A stretch of 8,533 bases of DNA from an uncultured Microcoleaceae cyanobacterium (GTDB lineage: Bacteria > Cyanobacteriota > Cyanobacteriia > Cyanobacteriales > Microcoleaceae), in NCBI GenBank assembly GCA_938083405.1, contig CALKCV010000121.1, positions 1-8,533 of the forward strand, in the 5' to 3' direction. Position 1 is the first letter of the stretch; each line of letters starts with the position of its first letter. Below are positions 1 through 6,185 of the stretch, in pieces. The notes beneath the pieces were generated by a model that did no database searches, was not told the DNA's origin, and was given only the letters and a program-made list of their open reading frames with translations. A program made the translations under genes and the position numbers.

Positions 1-31
1 GTATTTTTTATTTTGGCGAAGGTATTGTCAA

Positions 32-86
32 AGAAACCGGGTTTCTGGTTTACCTGATATCTTAATCCCTGCACGGATTGCTATAG
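32..86. repeat. Dispersed palindrome plus half of a MITE-like end
   Basis: AGAAACCGGGTTTCT at 32-46 is a palindrome with 7-bp arms around one central base. It is followed by GG, as are the copies ending at 1032 and 2827. At 75-86, GGATTGCTATAG is the exact reverse complement of 966-977, the left end of the element at 966-1066. This locus therefore looks like the right half of the same repeat family. No matching left end is visible in 1-31, so it is either degenerate or lies outside the window. The relationship to the other copies is seen directly; calling it a MITE-like family is inference. Confidence 0.6.
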
Positions 87-108
87 TTTATTATTACCAA
101 AGATTCGT

Positions 109-114
109 TACAAT
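109..114 (+). promoter_or_regulatory. Weak -10 candidate for the Uma2 gene
   Basis: TACAAT at 109-114 matches five of six bases of the sigma-70 -10 consensus and lies 88 bp upstream of the Uma2 start codon. No good -35 box stands 16-18 bp upstream, so the call rests on one hexamer. An alternative, TAAAAT at 165-170, is closer to the gene but is no better supported. Confidence 0.2.
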
Positions 115-187
115 AACACGGTATGAGTAATTATGTCCCCCTTTCGCAATCTTTGTTTTTGCCCTAAAATATTAACCATTGCCTTTT

Positions 188-193
188 AGGAGG
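188..193 (+). promoter_or_regulatory. Ribosome binding site of the Uma2 gene
   Basis: AGGAGG is a full-consensus Shine-Dalgarno sequence. Eight bases separate it from the ATG at 202, which is close to optimal and fixes that start codon. Confidence 0.85.
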
Positions 194-201
194 AAAAAAC
201 T

Positions 202-789
202 ATGGAAGCAACGACAATTTATTTACCCCCGAGATTAGAATTAAAAATCGAGCTTACCGACGAACAGTTCTGGCAATTATGCCAAAATAACGACGATTTA
301 AGATTTGAAAAAACCGCTACGGGGGAATTGATTATTATGTCGCCTACGGGTAGTATTACGAGCGATCGCAATTCCGACTTAAACTTTCAATTAAGAGCTT
401 GGAACCGCCAGAACAATCTCGGGAAAGTATTTGACTCCAACGGCGGTTTTCAACTTCCAAATGGAGCGAAACTCGCCCCAGATTCCTCTTGGCTGAAAAT
501 GGATCGCTGGGATGCTTTAACTCCCGAAGAGCAAAATAAATTTGCCCCTTTATGCCCCGATTTTGTCGTCGAATTAATATCGCCAAGCGACACTTTACCG
601 AAAACAAGAGAAAAAATGGAAGAGTACATGGATAATGGGGCGCAGTTGGGGTGGTTAATTAATCGCAAACAACGACAGGTAGAAATTTATGGTCCTAACC
701 GAGAAGTAGAAATATTAGACAATCCCCAGACTGTATCGGGAGAAAATATTTTACCCGGTTTTGTCTTAGATTTAGCTACTATTTGGTAA
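202..789 (+). CDS. Uma2 family protein (DUF820, PD-(D/E)XK nuclease fold)
   Basis: This 195-residue protein has the normal length of the Uma2 (formerly DUF820) family, which is greatly expanded in cyanobacteria and adopts a PD-(D/E)XK restriction-endonuclease-like fold. Family hallmarks visible are the N-terminal LTDEQFWQLC helix (18-27), GELIIMSPTG (41-50), an APDSSWL acidic motif with D93 (92-98), and PDFVVELISPSD (119-130) carrying D120 and E124. A helix with EKMEEYMDNGAQLGWLI (137-153) and the RQVEIYGP strand (158-165) follow. The putative metal-binding acidic residues are present, so the gene looks intact. No signal peptide or membrane segment is visible, so it should be cytoplasmic. Biological role and substrate are unknown for the family; nuclease activity is predicted from the fold. 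It converges with the glycosyltransferase gene across a repeat-rich gap and has its own strong ribosome site, so it is probably transcribed alone. Confidence 0.93.
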   Translation: MEATTIYLPPRLELKIELTDEQFWQLCQNNDDLRFEKTATGELIIMSPTGSITSDRNSDLNFQLRAWNRQNNLGKVFDSNGGFQLPNGAKLAPDSSWLKMDRWDALTPEEQNKFAPLCPDFVVELISPSDTLPKTREKMEEYMDNGAQLGWLINRKQRQVEIYGPNREVEILDNPQTVSGENILPGFVLDLATIW

Positions 790-824
790 TAGGAAATAGT
801 TCGTAGCGATCGCTTTAGCGATTT

Positions 825-934
825 GGGAGCACGTCACCTTTGAAGCGAACCAAAAACATACCGGTTTTTGTTAGTTGTTAGTCGTCAGTTGTTAGTTGGC
901 AGAAAAAATTTATTTACAAAACTGACGTGCTCCC
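825..934. repeat. 12-bp inverted repeat bracketing a hairpin and heptamer array
   Basis: GGGAGCACGTCA at 825-836 and TGACGTGCTCCC at 923-934 are perfect reverse complements and enclose 86 bp. Inside is a hairpin with a 7-bp stem, CAAAAAC at 851-857 and GTTTTTG at 864-870, followed by a TTAGTTG heptamer array. The compact size (110 bp), terminal inverted repeats and absence of coding capacity fit a small non-autonomous element, or a large stem that ends Uma2 transcription. No target-site duplication is evident. Confidence 0.55.
871..898 (+). repeat. Heptamer tandem array (TTAGTTG x4)
   Basis: Four contiguous 7-bp units are present: TTAGTTG, TTAGTCG, TCAGTTG and TTAGTTG. Short tandemly repeated heptamers between genes are well known in filamentous cyanobacteria (STRR-type repeats). 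The same heptamer occurs on the opposite strand at 2865-2878. Confidence 0.75.
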
Positions 935-945
935 TAGGGATTTTT
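931..945 (+). terminator. Possible terminator of the Uma2 gene
   Basis: The right arm of the 12-bp inverted repeat (923-934) runs into the palindrome TCCCTAGGGA (931-940), followed directly by five T residues (941-945). A GC-rich stem followed by a T tract suggests rho-independent termination for transcripts leaving the Uma2 gene. The long stem has an 86-base loop and the short palindrome has no room for a loop, so the match to a classical terminator is poor. Confidence 0.3.
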
Positions 946-965
946 ATAACAGTAGTTTCAAACCA

Positions 966-1066
966 CTATAGCAATCCTAAATCATTTGCGATATTTTAGA
1001 AACCCGGTTTCTTGAAGAAACCCGGTTTCTGGCTTCCGAATTTTTCATAACCTATTTAGGATTGCT
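966..1066. repeat. MITE-like element with 13-bp inverted ends and two internal palindromes
   Basis: AGCAATCCTAAAT at 970-982 and ATTTAGGATTGCT at 1054-1066 are perfect reverse complements. Counting the preceding CTAT, the left end starts at 966 and matches 75-86 in inverse orientation. Two copies of AGAAACCCGGTTTCT lie between the ends (998-1012 and 1016-1030) with an 18-bp period. There is no open reading frame inside. The arrangement suggests a non-autonomous mobile element or a recurrent structured spacer. A target-site duplication could not be recognised. Confidence 0.55.
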
Positions 1067-1078
1067 CTAAAGCGATCG

Positions 1079-2764
1079 CTACAAACAACGATAACGTTTA
1101 TAGCTGTAACCTGGAACCTTTTTCCGAGAATCATCATCCACAAAACAATTAACTTTCTGTGCCCCCACTGGGGCAGCAAAATTCACCGCCCATAAATCGA
1201 AAGGTCGCGGAAATTCACTTATAGTTTCGTGGAGAGTTGCCGTTGCAACTTCCGAATTACCCTCCTTACGAGCCAACAAAAACCACGGCGAATTAATCGG
1301 ATAATTGGTGGAATTTTGCAACCGTTTAAACTCCCAAGCTAACCCCATCATTTCCCCAGTTTGTTCGTGGTTTTTTTGAACCATTGCTATTAAAATAGGT
1401 ACGCTGTTGTTTCGGAAAGTTTCCGTTTTCGCCATAACAGGCACTACTAAATCCGGGCGATCGGGTTTTTGATAGCCGAGATTGGTCGTCACAGTTAATG
1501 CCCCTAAGAAAGCGGCTATTAAAAAGAGCGCAAAAGTTGAATTAAAAAAGTGTTTTTTTGACTTATAACCGAGACTTGCAGCAAGCAAAATTATCGCCGT
1601 GGGGAAGTAAATAAATTGATAGCGAGCAACCAGAGTAAGATCCATACCAACGGCGTAAGTTAAAAATAAGATTAAGGCGATCGCCCCCAAAAACACCCCA
1701 CCAAAAAGCTTAACCCCAAAAGCATTATTTCCTGGTTCGAGTTGAAATTTTATCCCCCGCCAACAAATAGGAATTGCCCAAACCAAAAAAGCAGCGATCG
1801 CCGCTATAACCGGAATTATTACCCACAAAGACTGTCCCTCCACTGGCAACATTAAAAACATCGTCATTATCCAAGCTAATAATCTCAATACTGGTTCCAG
1901 GAAATTAGCCAAAGAATTGCTCCTAGTCACCCAATCAGTTAAATTATTATCTGGAATGCTAGACCAAGCCGGCAACCAAATTAAACCCCCCAACAAAGTA
2001 CCCAACGCAACCCAATAAACTCCATACCAATATTGACAATAACGAAGGAATTTAACCGGATTTTTTTGCTCTTTCCAATCTCGCATCCACAAGACTAAAA
2101 CAACTAATCCCTCCGCACAAAGAGCGAGAGTAAAAAAGTAATGAACGGCAATGCCTAAAATATTAATTATCCCCCAGACAGCAGCAACCCAAACTGACAA
2201 TTTTTGTTTGGCGATAATACTCCTAGCAGCTACTACCAAACAACACAAAGAACCGATAATTAATAACACTGGCAAAGTGTAGTGGCGAGCATCCTGGGCG
2301 ATATAAATTCCGTAGGGGGAAAAAGCCATTAATGCCGCCGCTATTTGAGCGATTTTCGCAGAACGAAATGCCAGATAAGTTAAATAAAAAATAGCCGGAA
2401 TTGATGCCACTCCGAAAAGTGCGGGAAGCGCTCTCGCCCCCCATAAAGAAATTGTTTCTCCGGGAAATAGTTTCAACCACAGATGAGTTAGCATAAAATA
2501 AACTGGCGGATGGGTGCTTTCGTTCGTTAAATTGCTAACAACTCCCCATAAATCTATTTGTGGTTGATATTGCAGGGGCAGTAAAAGAGTATTTAGGTCC
2601 ATCGCCCGGTCTAAAGGGATATTATTAAAACTTTGAGCGTTACTAAAAACTAAAGTTGCCCATTCGTCCGACCAAGGTGCTTTGAAAGTTAGATTGCTAA
2701 ATCTGATAATCGCGCCCCAGACAATCCAGATTAATAGTAGTAATAGATGAAATATTTGAGTCAT
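1079..2764 (-). CDS. GT-C fold membrane glycosyltransferase, GT39/PMT_2-like
   Basis: This is a 561-residue polytopic membrane protein with a hydrophobic N-terminal helix (about 3-20) and roughly ten further hydrophobic segments up to residue 427. A soluble C-terminal part of about 130 residues follows. GT-C signatures are present in order: WSDEWATL (31-38) with the acidic pair D33/E34 in the first extracytoplasmic loop, the STHPP motif with H85 (83-87), and AQDARHYTL (156-164), equivalent to the SQEARMY-type motif of GT39-like enzymes. An ARY motif (380-382) lies near the last helices. Such enzymes transfer a sugar from a polyprenyl-phosphate carrier to a protein, lipid or glycan on the outer face of the membrane; donor and acceptor cannot be read from the sequence. 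No Shine-Dalgarno sequence precedes the ATG, but this is the only start that keeps the first helix. The stop codon overlaps a HIP1 octamer (1072-1079). The gene lies 160 bp downstream of the protease gene, with repeats between them. Confidence 0.85.
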   Translation of the reverse strand: MTQIFHLLLLLIWIVWGAIIRFSNLTFKAPWSDEWATLVFSNAQSFNNIPLDRAMDLNTLLLPLQYQPQIDLWGVVSNLTNESTHPPVYFMLTHLWLKLFPGETISLWGARALPALFGVASIPAIFYLTYLAFRSAKIAQIAAALMAFSPYGIYIAQDARHYTLPVLLIIGSLCCLVVAARSIIAKQKLSVWVAAVWGIINILGIAVHYFFTLALCAEGLVVLVLWMRDWKEQKNPVKFLRYCQYWYGVYWVALGTLLGGLIWLPAWSSIPDNNLTDWVTRSNSLANFLEPVLRLLAWIMTMFLMLPVEGQSLWVIIPVIAAIAAFLVWAIPICWRGIKFQLEPGNNAFGVKLFGGVFLGAIALILFLTYAVGMDLTLVARYQFIYFPTAIILLAASLGYKSKKHFFNSTFALFLIAAFLGALTVTTNLGYQKPDRPDLVVPVMAKTETFRNNSVPILIAMVQKNHEQTGEMMGLAWEFKRLQNSTNYPINSPWFLLARKEGNSEVATATLHETISEFPRPFDLWAVNFAAPVGAQKVNCFVDDDSRKKVPGYSYKRYRCL

Positions 2765-2792
2765 AAATTAATAATTAACAATTTAGTATTTG

Positions 2793-2825
2793 AGAAACCG
2801 GGTTTCTTAAAGAAACCCGGTTTCT
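2793..2825. repeat. Paired palindromes forming a perfect 15-bp-stem hairpin
   Basis: AGAAACCGGGTTTCT (2793-2807) and AGAAACCCGGTTTCT (2811-2825) are reverse complements separated by TAA, giving a perfect 15-bp stem with a 3-base loop. Each unit is also self-complementary. The pair lies 28 bp upstream of the glycosyltransferase ATG. In minus-strand RNA no U tract follows the stem, so it is not a classical terminator of the upstream protease gene, although it could affect read-through or mRNA ends. Confidence 0.75.
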
Positions 2826-2864
2826 GGATCGCAAATGGATCGGTACTCGCTCTTTTTCAAGTTC

Positions 2865-2916
2865 CTAACAACTAACAACTCAATTGTTAATTGTTAATTG
2901 TTAATTGTTAATTGCT
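2865..2916. repeat. Heptamer arrays (CTAACAA x2, AATTGTT x4-5)
   Basis: CTAACAA occurs at 2865-2871 and 2872-2878, the reverse-strand form of the TTAGTTG unit at 871-898. After a transitional CTC, AATTGTT is repeated four times and ends with AATTGCT (2882-2916). The array stops 8 bp from the protease stop codon. It is an AT-rich STRR-type simple repeat and is likely to vary in length between strains. Confidence 0.75.
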
Positions 2917-2924
2917 ATAACAAC

Positions 2925-5729
2925 TTATCTCGATTGCATCCCCGCGTTTAGAGCTTTAGCAATCCGATCGCGCGTTTCCTCCAAATGGGCCCGAGTATAA
3001 TCGTCCATATCGTCGCCCCGCTTGCGGATAACCTTAGTCAATTCGTCGCGCAAAGAACGCAACTCGTACCAAGCGAGACTGCGAGCGTCTTCTGGAACCC
3101 AGTTCGTACGCAAAACCATCCCCATTAAAATATCCAGATGCTCTCGCTGGAGCGATCGCCGGATGCTAGAAATCTCGATCGCATCGCCACCGGGAGACAA
3201 TACCTCCTTCCAAATGCTCCCTTGCAGAGTCTCAAACACCTCCGGCAACTGGAGAGCGTTCTCCGGTTGCGTCTTCATTTCCATATCTTCCAAACGCTCC
3301 AAACGGAAACTAGAAAGCAACAAGCGCAACGACGCTCGCTGGAGCAAAGAAATGCGATCGCGAATTGGATACTCCAAAGGAAAGTCCGGCGAACTGCCCC
3401 AGTCATCCCAACGAGAAGGTGCCAACTTGTTCAACAAATCTGGCGAAAACTCAAAAGCATCCTCCGCAAAAACATAACGATCCAAAATTTGCAACGCCCG
3501 GCGCTGTTGTTCCACGGGTATTGTCTCAAACGGCAGGCGCGAGCCATCGAACCCAACAGAAGAAAACTGACCGTAGGTATCCCGATTAAAAGACTGCCCC
3601 CCCACATATAAAGTAGCATTCAGTATTTGGTCGAAATAATACCCGAACACAATCTCAAACATCGTCCGCATTTCGCTATAACTCTCATTCCCCGTCGGGA
3701 AACTCTCCTCCAAACGCTGCCAAATAGCGCGAACGTTCTCCAGTTGCCCCTCGGAATAACCCAACATATCCCCGCTGAGATCGAACGTATTAACTGCCGG
3801 ATCGAGAGTAAAAATCCACAACCAATCGTCATCGTTTCCATAAGAGAGCTCCGGTTGCTTCGCCCGTCCGGCGATTTCTTCCAAAAACCGTTTTTCACCT
3901 ATAGAACTTGTCGCCGAGCTCGGTTTGTAACCGTATTCGATCGCCCATTCGTCGTAAGGCCCTACCACAAACGGATAATAATCCCCTTGTTCGACTCCTG
4001 GAGGAGCTAAGTTCACCGGCACATAGTCCATCACCGACCCTACTAAACCTTTAGTGCGAGTAATCGTAGTGTCGTTTAACTCGAATGGCATTAGCATCGT
4101 GCTGCCGTGGAAGTTGTGCCGCAGTCCCAGAGTATGTCCCACCTCGTGAGCGATCAGATAGCGGAGAAATTCGCCAACGTATTCGTCCATTGCCTGGCCG
4201 TTTGCGGGGATATTGCTTAAGAGGCGACTGGCGATCGCTCCCATTGCCACCTGTTGGTTCATATACCAACCAAAGCAAGCGTGTTCCTGGTTGTGCTGTC
4301 CGTGCCCCCCGCCTAAAAATGACCGATGTTGGTTGTGTTTTTCTCCTCGGTTGGAGTTATCTATCTCCAGCTTTTCTCCATTCATTAATGCTTCTAAATA
4401 CTGGGAGTACCTGTTCAACCCGCAACCAAAATTATTGTCTTTATTTTCCGCAGAAAAGCCATTACTCAAAGATTGATTGTTTTGGATCAGAGTCCCCACT
4501 CGTCCGTGTTTTATATCGCGGACTATATTGCCATTTATAACAATATCTGCATCTAAAATTTGCCCCGTCAAAGGATTAACCCGAGAAGGACCAAAACCTC
4601 CCAATCCAGAACCGAAAGTAGTGGACCAACGAATAGTATTATAGCGGACATCTGCCGGCTCCCAGGTAGCATCCTCGGGCATTTGTCGCACTTCAATTGC
4701 ATTAATAAATCCCGCTTTTTCGTAAGCCTTATTCCACATCAACACCCCTTCGCGGATGGCATCGCGATATTCGTGAGGTATGGTATTTTCTATCCAAAAA
4801 ACAATCGGTTCTATCGGTAGCGAAAGTGGAGCGTTGGGATTTTGTTTTTCCAAGTGCCACCGATTGATATAACGCACGAAACCATCGGTACTAGAAGTGT
4901 TGGAAAAATCTTTATAAACGCTCATAAAATAACCAACCCTTTCGTCTGCAAAACGGGGACGAAATCCGTTATTAATCGGCACTTCCGAGAAGCTATAATG
5001 AATCCGCAAGTCAAAAGCGCGGCTATCAGGCAGCGATGGTAAGGAATAAAAACCACCACCAGATACAGTTAAAACCGATTCTATTTCCAGATTTAAAGGA
5101 AACGATTTAGCTTCGCTGAAATAGGTATTTCCTCCCCCTAAAGAAGAACGGCTTTCATAGCTGCCATAAGCCAAAAATTCTTTCAATCCTGCCAAATCTC
5201 CATCCAACAATAAATTTCCTAAATCGATGAGAATCGTTCCTCGTTCTGGATGAATCTTTTCTATGGGCATGGAGTACAAAATAGAATCGCTGAAGGAGCT
5301 ATCCACCGAACGTTGTTGGGGGTCGTTTGGAGCAGTTCTAAAGTTAATATTCGGCATCACGAATTGGATGCTATCTTGATGTTTTCGCCATTCAAAAAGA
5401 AAGTCGCCCAGAGGCATTCCCCGAATCAAAAACCCTTGGCCGATACCGGAGTTTAAAGTCACAAAGCAGAGGAAATTTTTATTTAGTTGTTCTGGTTTCA
5501 GTTCTAGTAAGATTTTACCATTTTCTACATCGCGATAGATGGTAAATAAACCTTCGGATTTTTCTTTGCCTTCGACAATTTCTTCATAAGACTTGGAGTT
5601 TGTGTCTTCGCTTTTTCCTCGGGCGTATTCGCTTTCTGGTGCTAGTAAAGTGTCTCTCGCTTCTACTGTTAGTGTTGTTGAAGTTACTAATATAAATGAC
5701 AAAAAAAACACCACTACATATTTAAGCAT
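2925..5729 (-). CDS. Secreted zinc metalloprotease (DUF5118/DUF5117/Met-zincin family)
   Basis: This 934-residue protein starts with a Sec signal peptide (K3, hydrophobic core about 4-20, probable cleavage after A24), so it should be exported. A DUF5118-like region follows (about 47-95, with GLFTIYRD at 60-67), then a DUF5117-like beta-rich region (about 95-290). The catalytic metzincin part contains HEVGHTLGLRH (528-538), giving zinc ligands H528, H532 and H538 and the catalytic base E529. The Met-turn SVMDYVP (565-571) has M567. A helical C-terminal region follows to 934. All catalytic residues are present, so it is predicted to be active. Physiological substrates are unknown for this family, which is shared mainly by Bacteroidetes, cyanobacteria and other Gram-negative bacteria. 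A His-rich stretch (465-483, five His) between C436 and C485 precedes the active site. The start is fixed by a strong GGAGG site. The nearest upstream coding trace ends 10 bp before the ATG. Confidence 0.92.
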   Translation of the reverse strand: MLKYVVVFFLSFILVTSTTLTVEARDTLLAPESEYARGKSEDTNSKSYEEIVEGKEKSEGLFTIYRDVENGKILLELKPEQLNKNFLCFVTLNSGIGQGFLIRGMPLGDFLFEWRKHQDSIQFVMPNINFRTAPNDPQQRSVDSSFSDSILYSMPIEKIHPERGTILIDLGNLLLDGDLAGLKEFLAYGSYESRSSLGGGNTYFSEAKSFPLNLEIESVLTVSGGGFYSLPSLPDSRAFDLRIHYSFSEVPINNGFRPRFADERVGYFMSVYKDFSNTSSTDGFVRYINRWHLEKQNPNAPLSLPIEPIVFWIENTIPHEYRDAIREGVLMWNKAYEKAGFINAIEVRQMPEDATWEPADVRYNTIRWSTTFGSGLGGFGPSRVNPLTGQILDADIVINGNIVRDIKHGRVGTLIQNNQSLSNGFSAENKDNNFGCGLNRYSQYLEALMNGEKLEIDNSNRGEKHNQHRSFLGGGHGQHNQEHACFGWYMNQQVAMGAIASRLLSNIPANGQAMDEYVGEFLRYLIAHEVGHTLGLRHNFHGSTMLMPFELNDTTITRTKGLVGSVMDYVPVNLAPPGVEQGDYYPFVVGPYDEWAIEYGYKPSSATSSIGEKRFLEEIAGRAKQPELSYGNDDDWLWIFTLDPAVNTFDLSGDMLGYSEGQLENVRAIWQRLEESFPTGNESYSEMRTMFEIVFGYYFDQILNATLYVGGQSFNRDTYGQFSSVGFDGSRLPFETIPVEQQRRALQILDRYVFAEDAFEFSPDLLNKLAPSRWDDWGSSPDFPLEYPIRDRISLLQRASLRLLLSSFRLERLEDMEMKTQPENALQLPEVFETLQGSIWKEVLSPGGDAIEISSIRRSLQREHLDILMGMVLRTNWVPEDARSLAWYELRSLRDELTKVIRKRGDDMDDYTRAHLEETRDRIAKALNAGMQSR

Positions 5730-5733
5730 AAAA

Positions 5734-5738
5734 CCTCC
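5734..5738 (-). promoter_or_regulatory. Ribosome binding site of the metalloprotease gene
   Basis: Read on the minus strand, GGAGG lies four bases before the ATG at 5727-5729. It decides the start used for the protease and places the signal peptide at the extreme N-terminus. Confidence 0.75.
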
Positions 5739-5739
5739 G

Positions 5740-6008
5740 TTATTTTTTTTTGAAATTTTGGACGTATCGAACTTTGCTCAATAAACGAGCTTCTACTTCC
5801 GCTGCAAAGCGATCGCTAGGGATTCCCCATTCTCTCTGGTTTCTGGCAAATTCAATCGATAATTATACAAAACTGGGCCGCCGATCGCTATTCTATCGAA
5901 TTTAACAAATTCGTTCGTGGGGGTCGCAAGTAGTGTTTTGGTCTCTAAATCGACTGTTGTAGTAATCGCGAAGAGCGATTTATCAATATGAATCGCGAAG
6001 AGCGATTG
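5740..6008 (-). pseudogene. Possible frameshifted gene remnant, unidentified
   Basis: Two overlapping minus-strand frames without start codons look protein-like. Frame A is open for 71 codons (5796-6008) and includes LETKTLLATPTNEF and VKFDRIAIGGPVLYNY. Frame B is open for 40 codons (5743-5862) and includes FARNQREWGIPSDRF and AAEVEARLLSKVRYVQNF, ending with TAA at 5740-5742, 10 bp before the protease ATG. One frameshift near 5860 would join A to B into a single C-terminal fragment. Neither frame has an upstream ATG, GTG or TTG that could begin it. I do not recognise the protein. The case rests on amino-acid composition; open stretches of this length also arise by chance, and the first part of frame A overlaps the direct repeat at 5964-6007. 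A 7-bp palindrome, CGAATTT/AAATTCG (5897-5913), lies within it. Confidence 0.3.
5964..6007. repeat. 17-bp direct repeat, each copy a small hairpin
   Basis: AATCGCGAAGAGCGATT occurs at 5964-5980 and again at 5991-6007, with a 27-bp period. Each copy is itself an inverted repeat: AATCGC and GCGATT around a GAAGA loop. The motif is related to the HIP1-like GCGAT sequences scattered in this genome. In the possible remnant the period equals nine codons. Confidence 0.7.
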
Positions 6009-6033
6009 CTACGAACATTCACTACATCTTTAG

Positions 6034-6082
6034 CACTACCACAAATTCAACGTTTGACAAAATTCACTAACTGTGGTAGTGT
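6034..6082 (+). promoter_or_regulatory. Inverted repeat overlapping a promoter-like sequence
   Basis: CACTACCACA (6034-6043) and TGTGGTAGTG (6072-6081) are perfect 10-bp inverted repeats 28 bp apart. Between them is a consensus -35 box, TTGACA (6054-6059). A weak -10, TAGTGT (6077-6082, three of six matches), lies 17 bp further on and overlaps the right arm. Operator-like arms around a promoter would suit a regulated promoter, but no convincing plus-strand gene follows. A transcript from here would run antisense into the 3' end of the gene at 6186. Confidence 0.3.
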
Positions 6083-6185
6083 TATTTTTCTGCCCATGCA
6101 CTTTTTTCGCTTTTTTTATATTATGGATAGAAAAATTAGAAAATTGAACCAGAACCCCTGGCGATCGCAAAATTTCCTAATAATT

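Noticed and set aside
202..789. Uma2 gene as a defence or homing nuclease system with its neighbours
   Set aside because: Uma2 genes are present in many scattered copies in cyanobacteria, and no partner gene (methylase, antitoxin or transposase) is adjacent here.
871..898. CRISPR-like reading of the heptamer and palindrome repeats (also 2865-2916)
   Set aside because: Units are 7 or 15 bp with no unique spacers of constant length and no cas genes nearby; they fit STRR-type and palindromic spacer repeats.
2793..2825. Hairpin as a rho-independent terminator of the metalloprotease gene
   Set aside because: The stem is strong, but the downstream minus-strand sequence begins CAAATACTAAATTG and lacks a U tract.
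3022..4540. Several plus-strand open frames of 74-157 codons opposite the metalloprotease gene
   Set aside because: They are antisense to a well-supported coding frame, have Arg/Ser/Pro-rich shadow composition, show no recognisable domain, and overlap one another.
6047..6097. Short minus-strand frame starting MGRKITLPQLVNFVKR, with a further open stretch after one TGA
   Set aside because: It looks slightly like the start of a small regulatory protein, but it is only 16 codons, lacks a ribosome site, and the continuation is largely repeat sequence.
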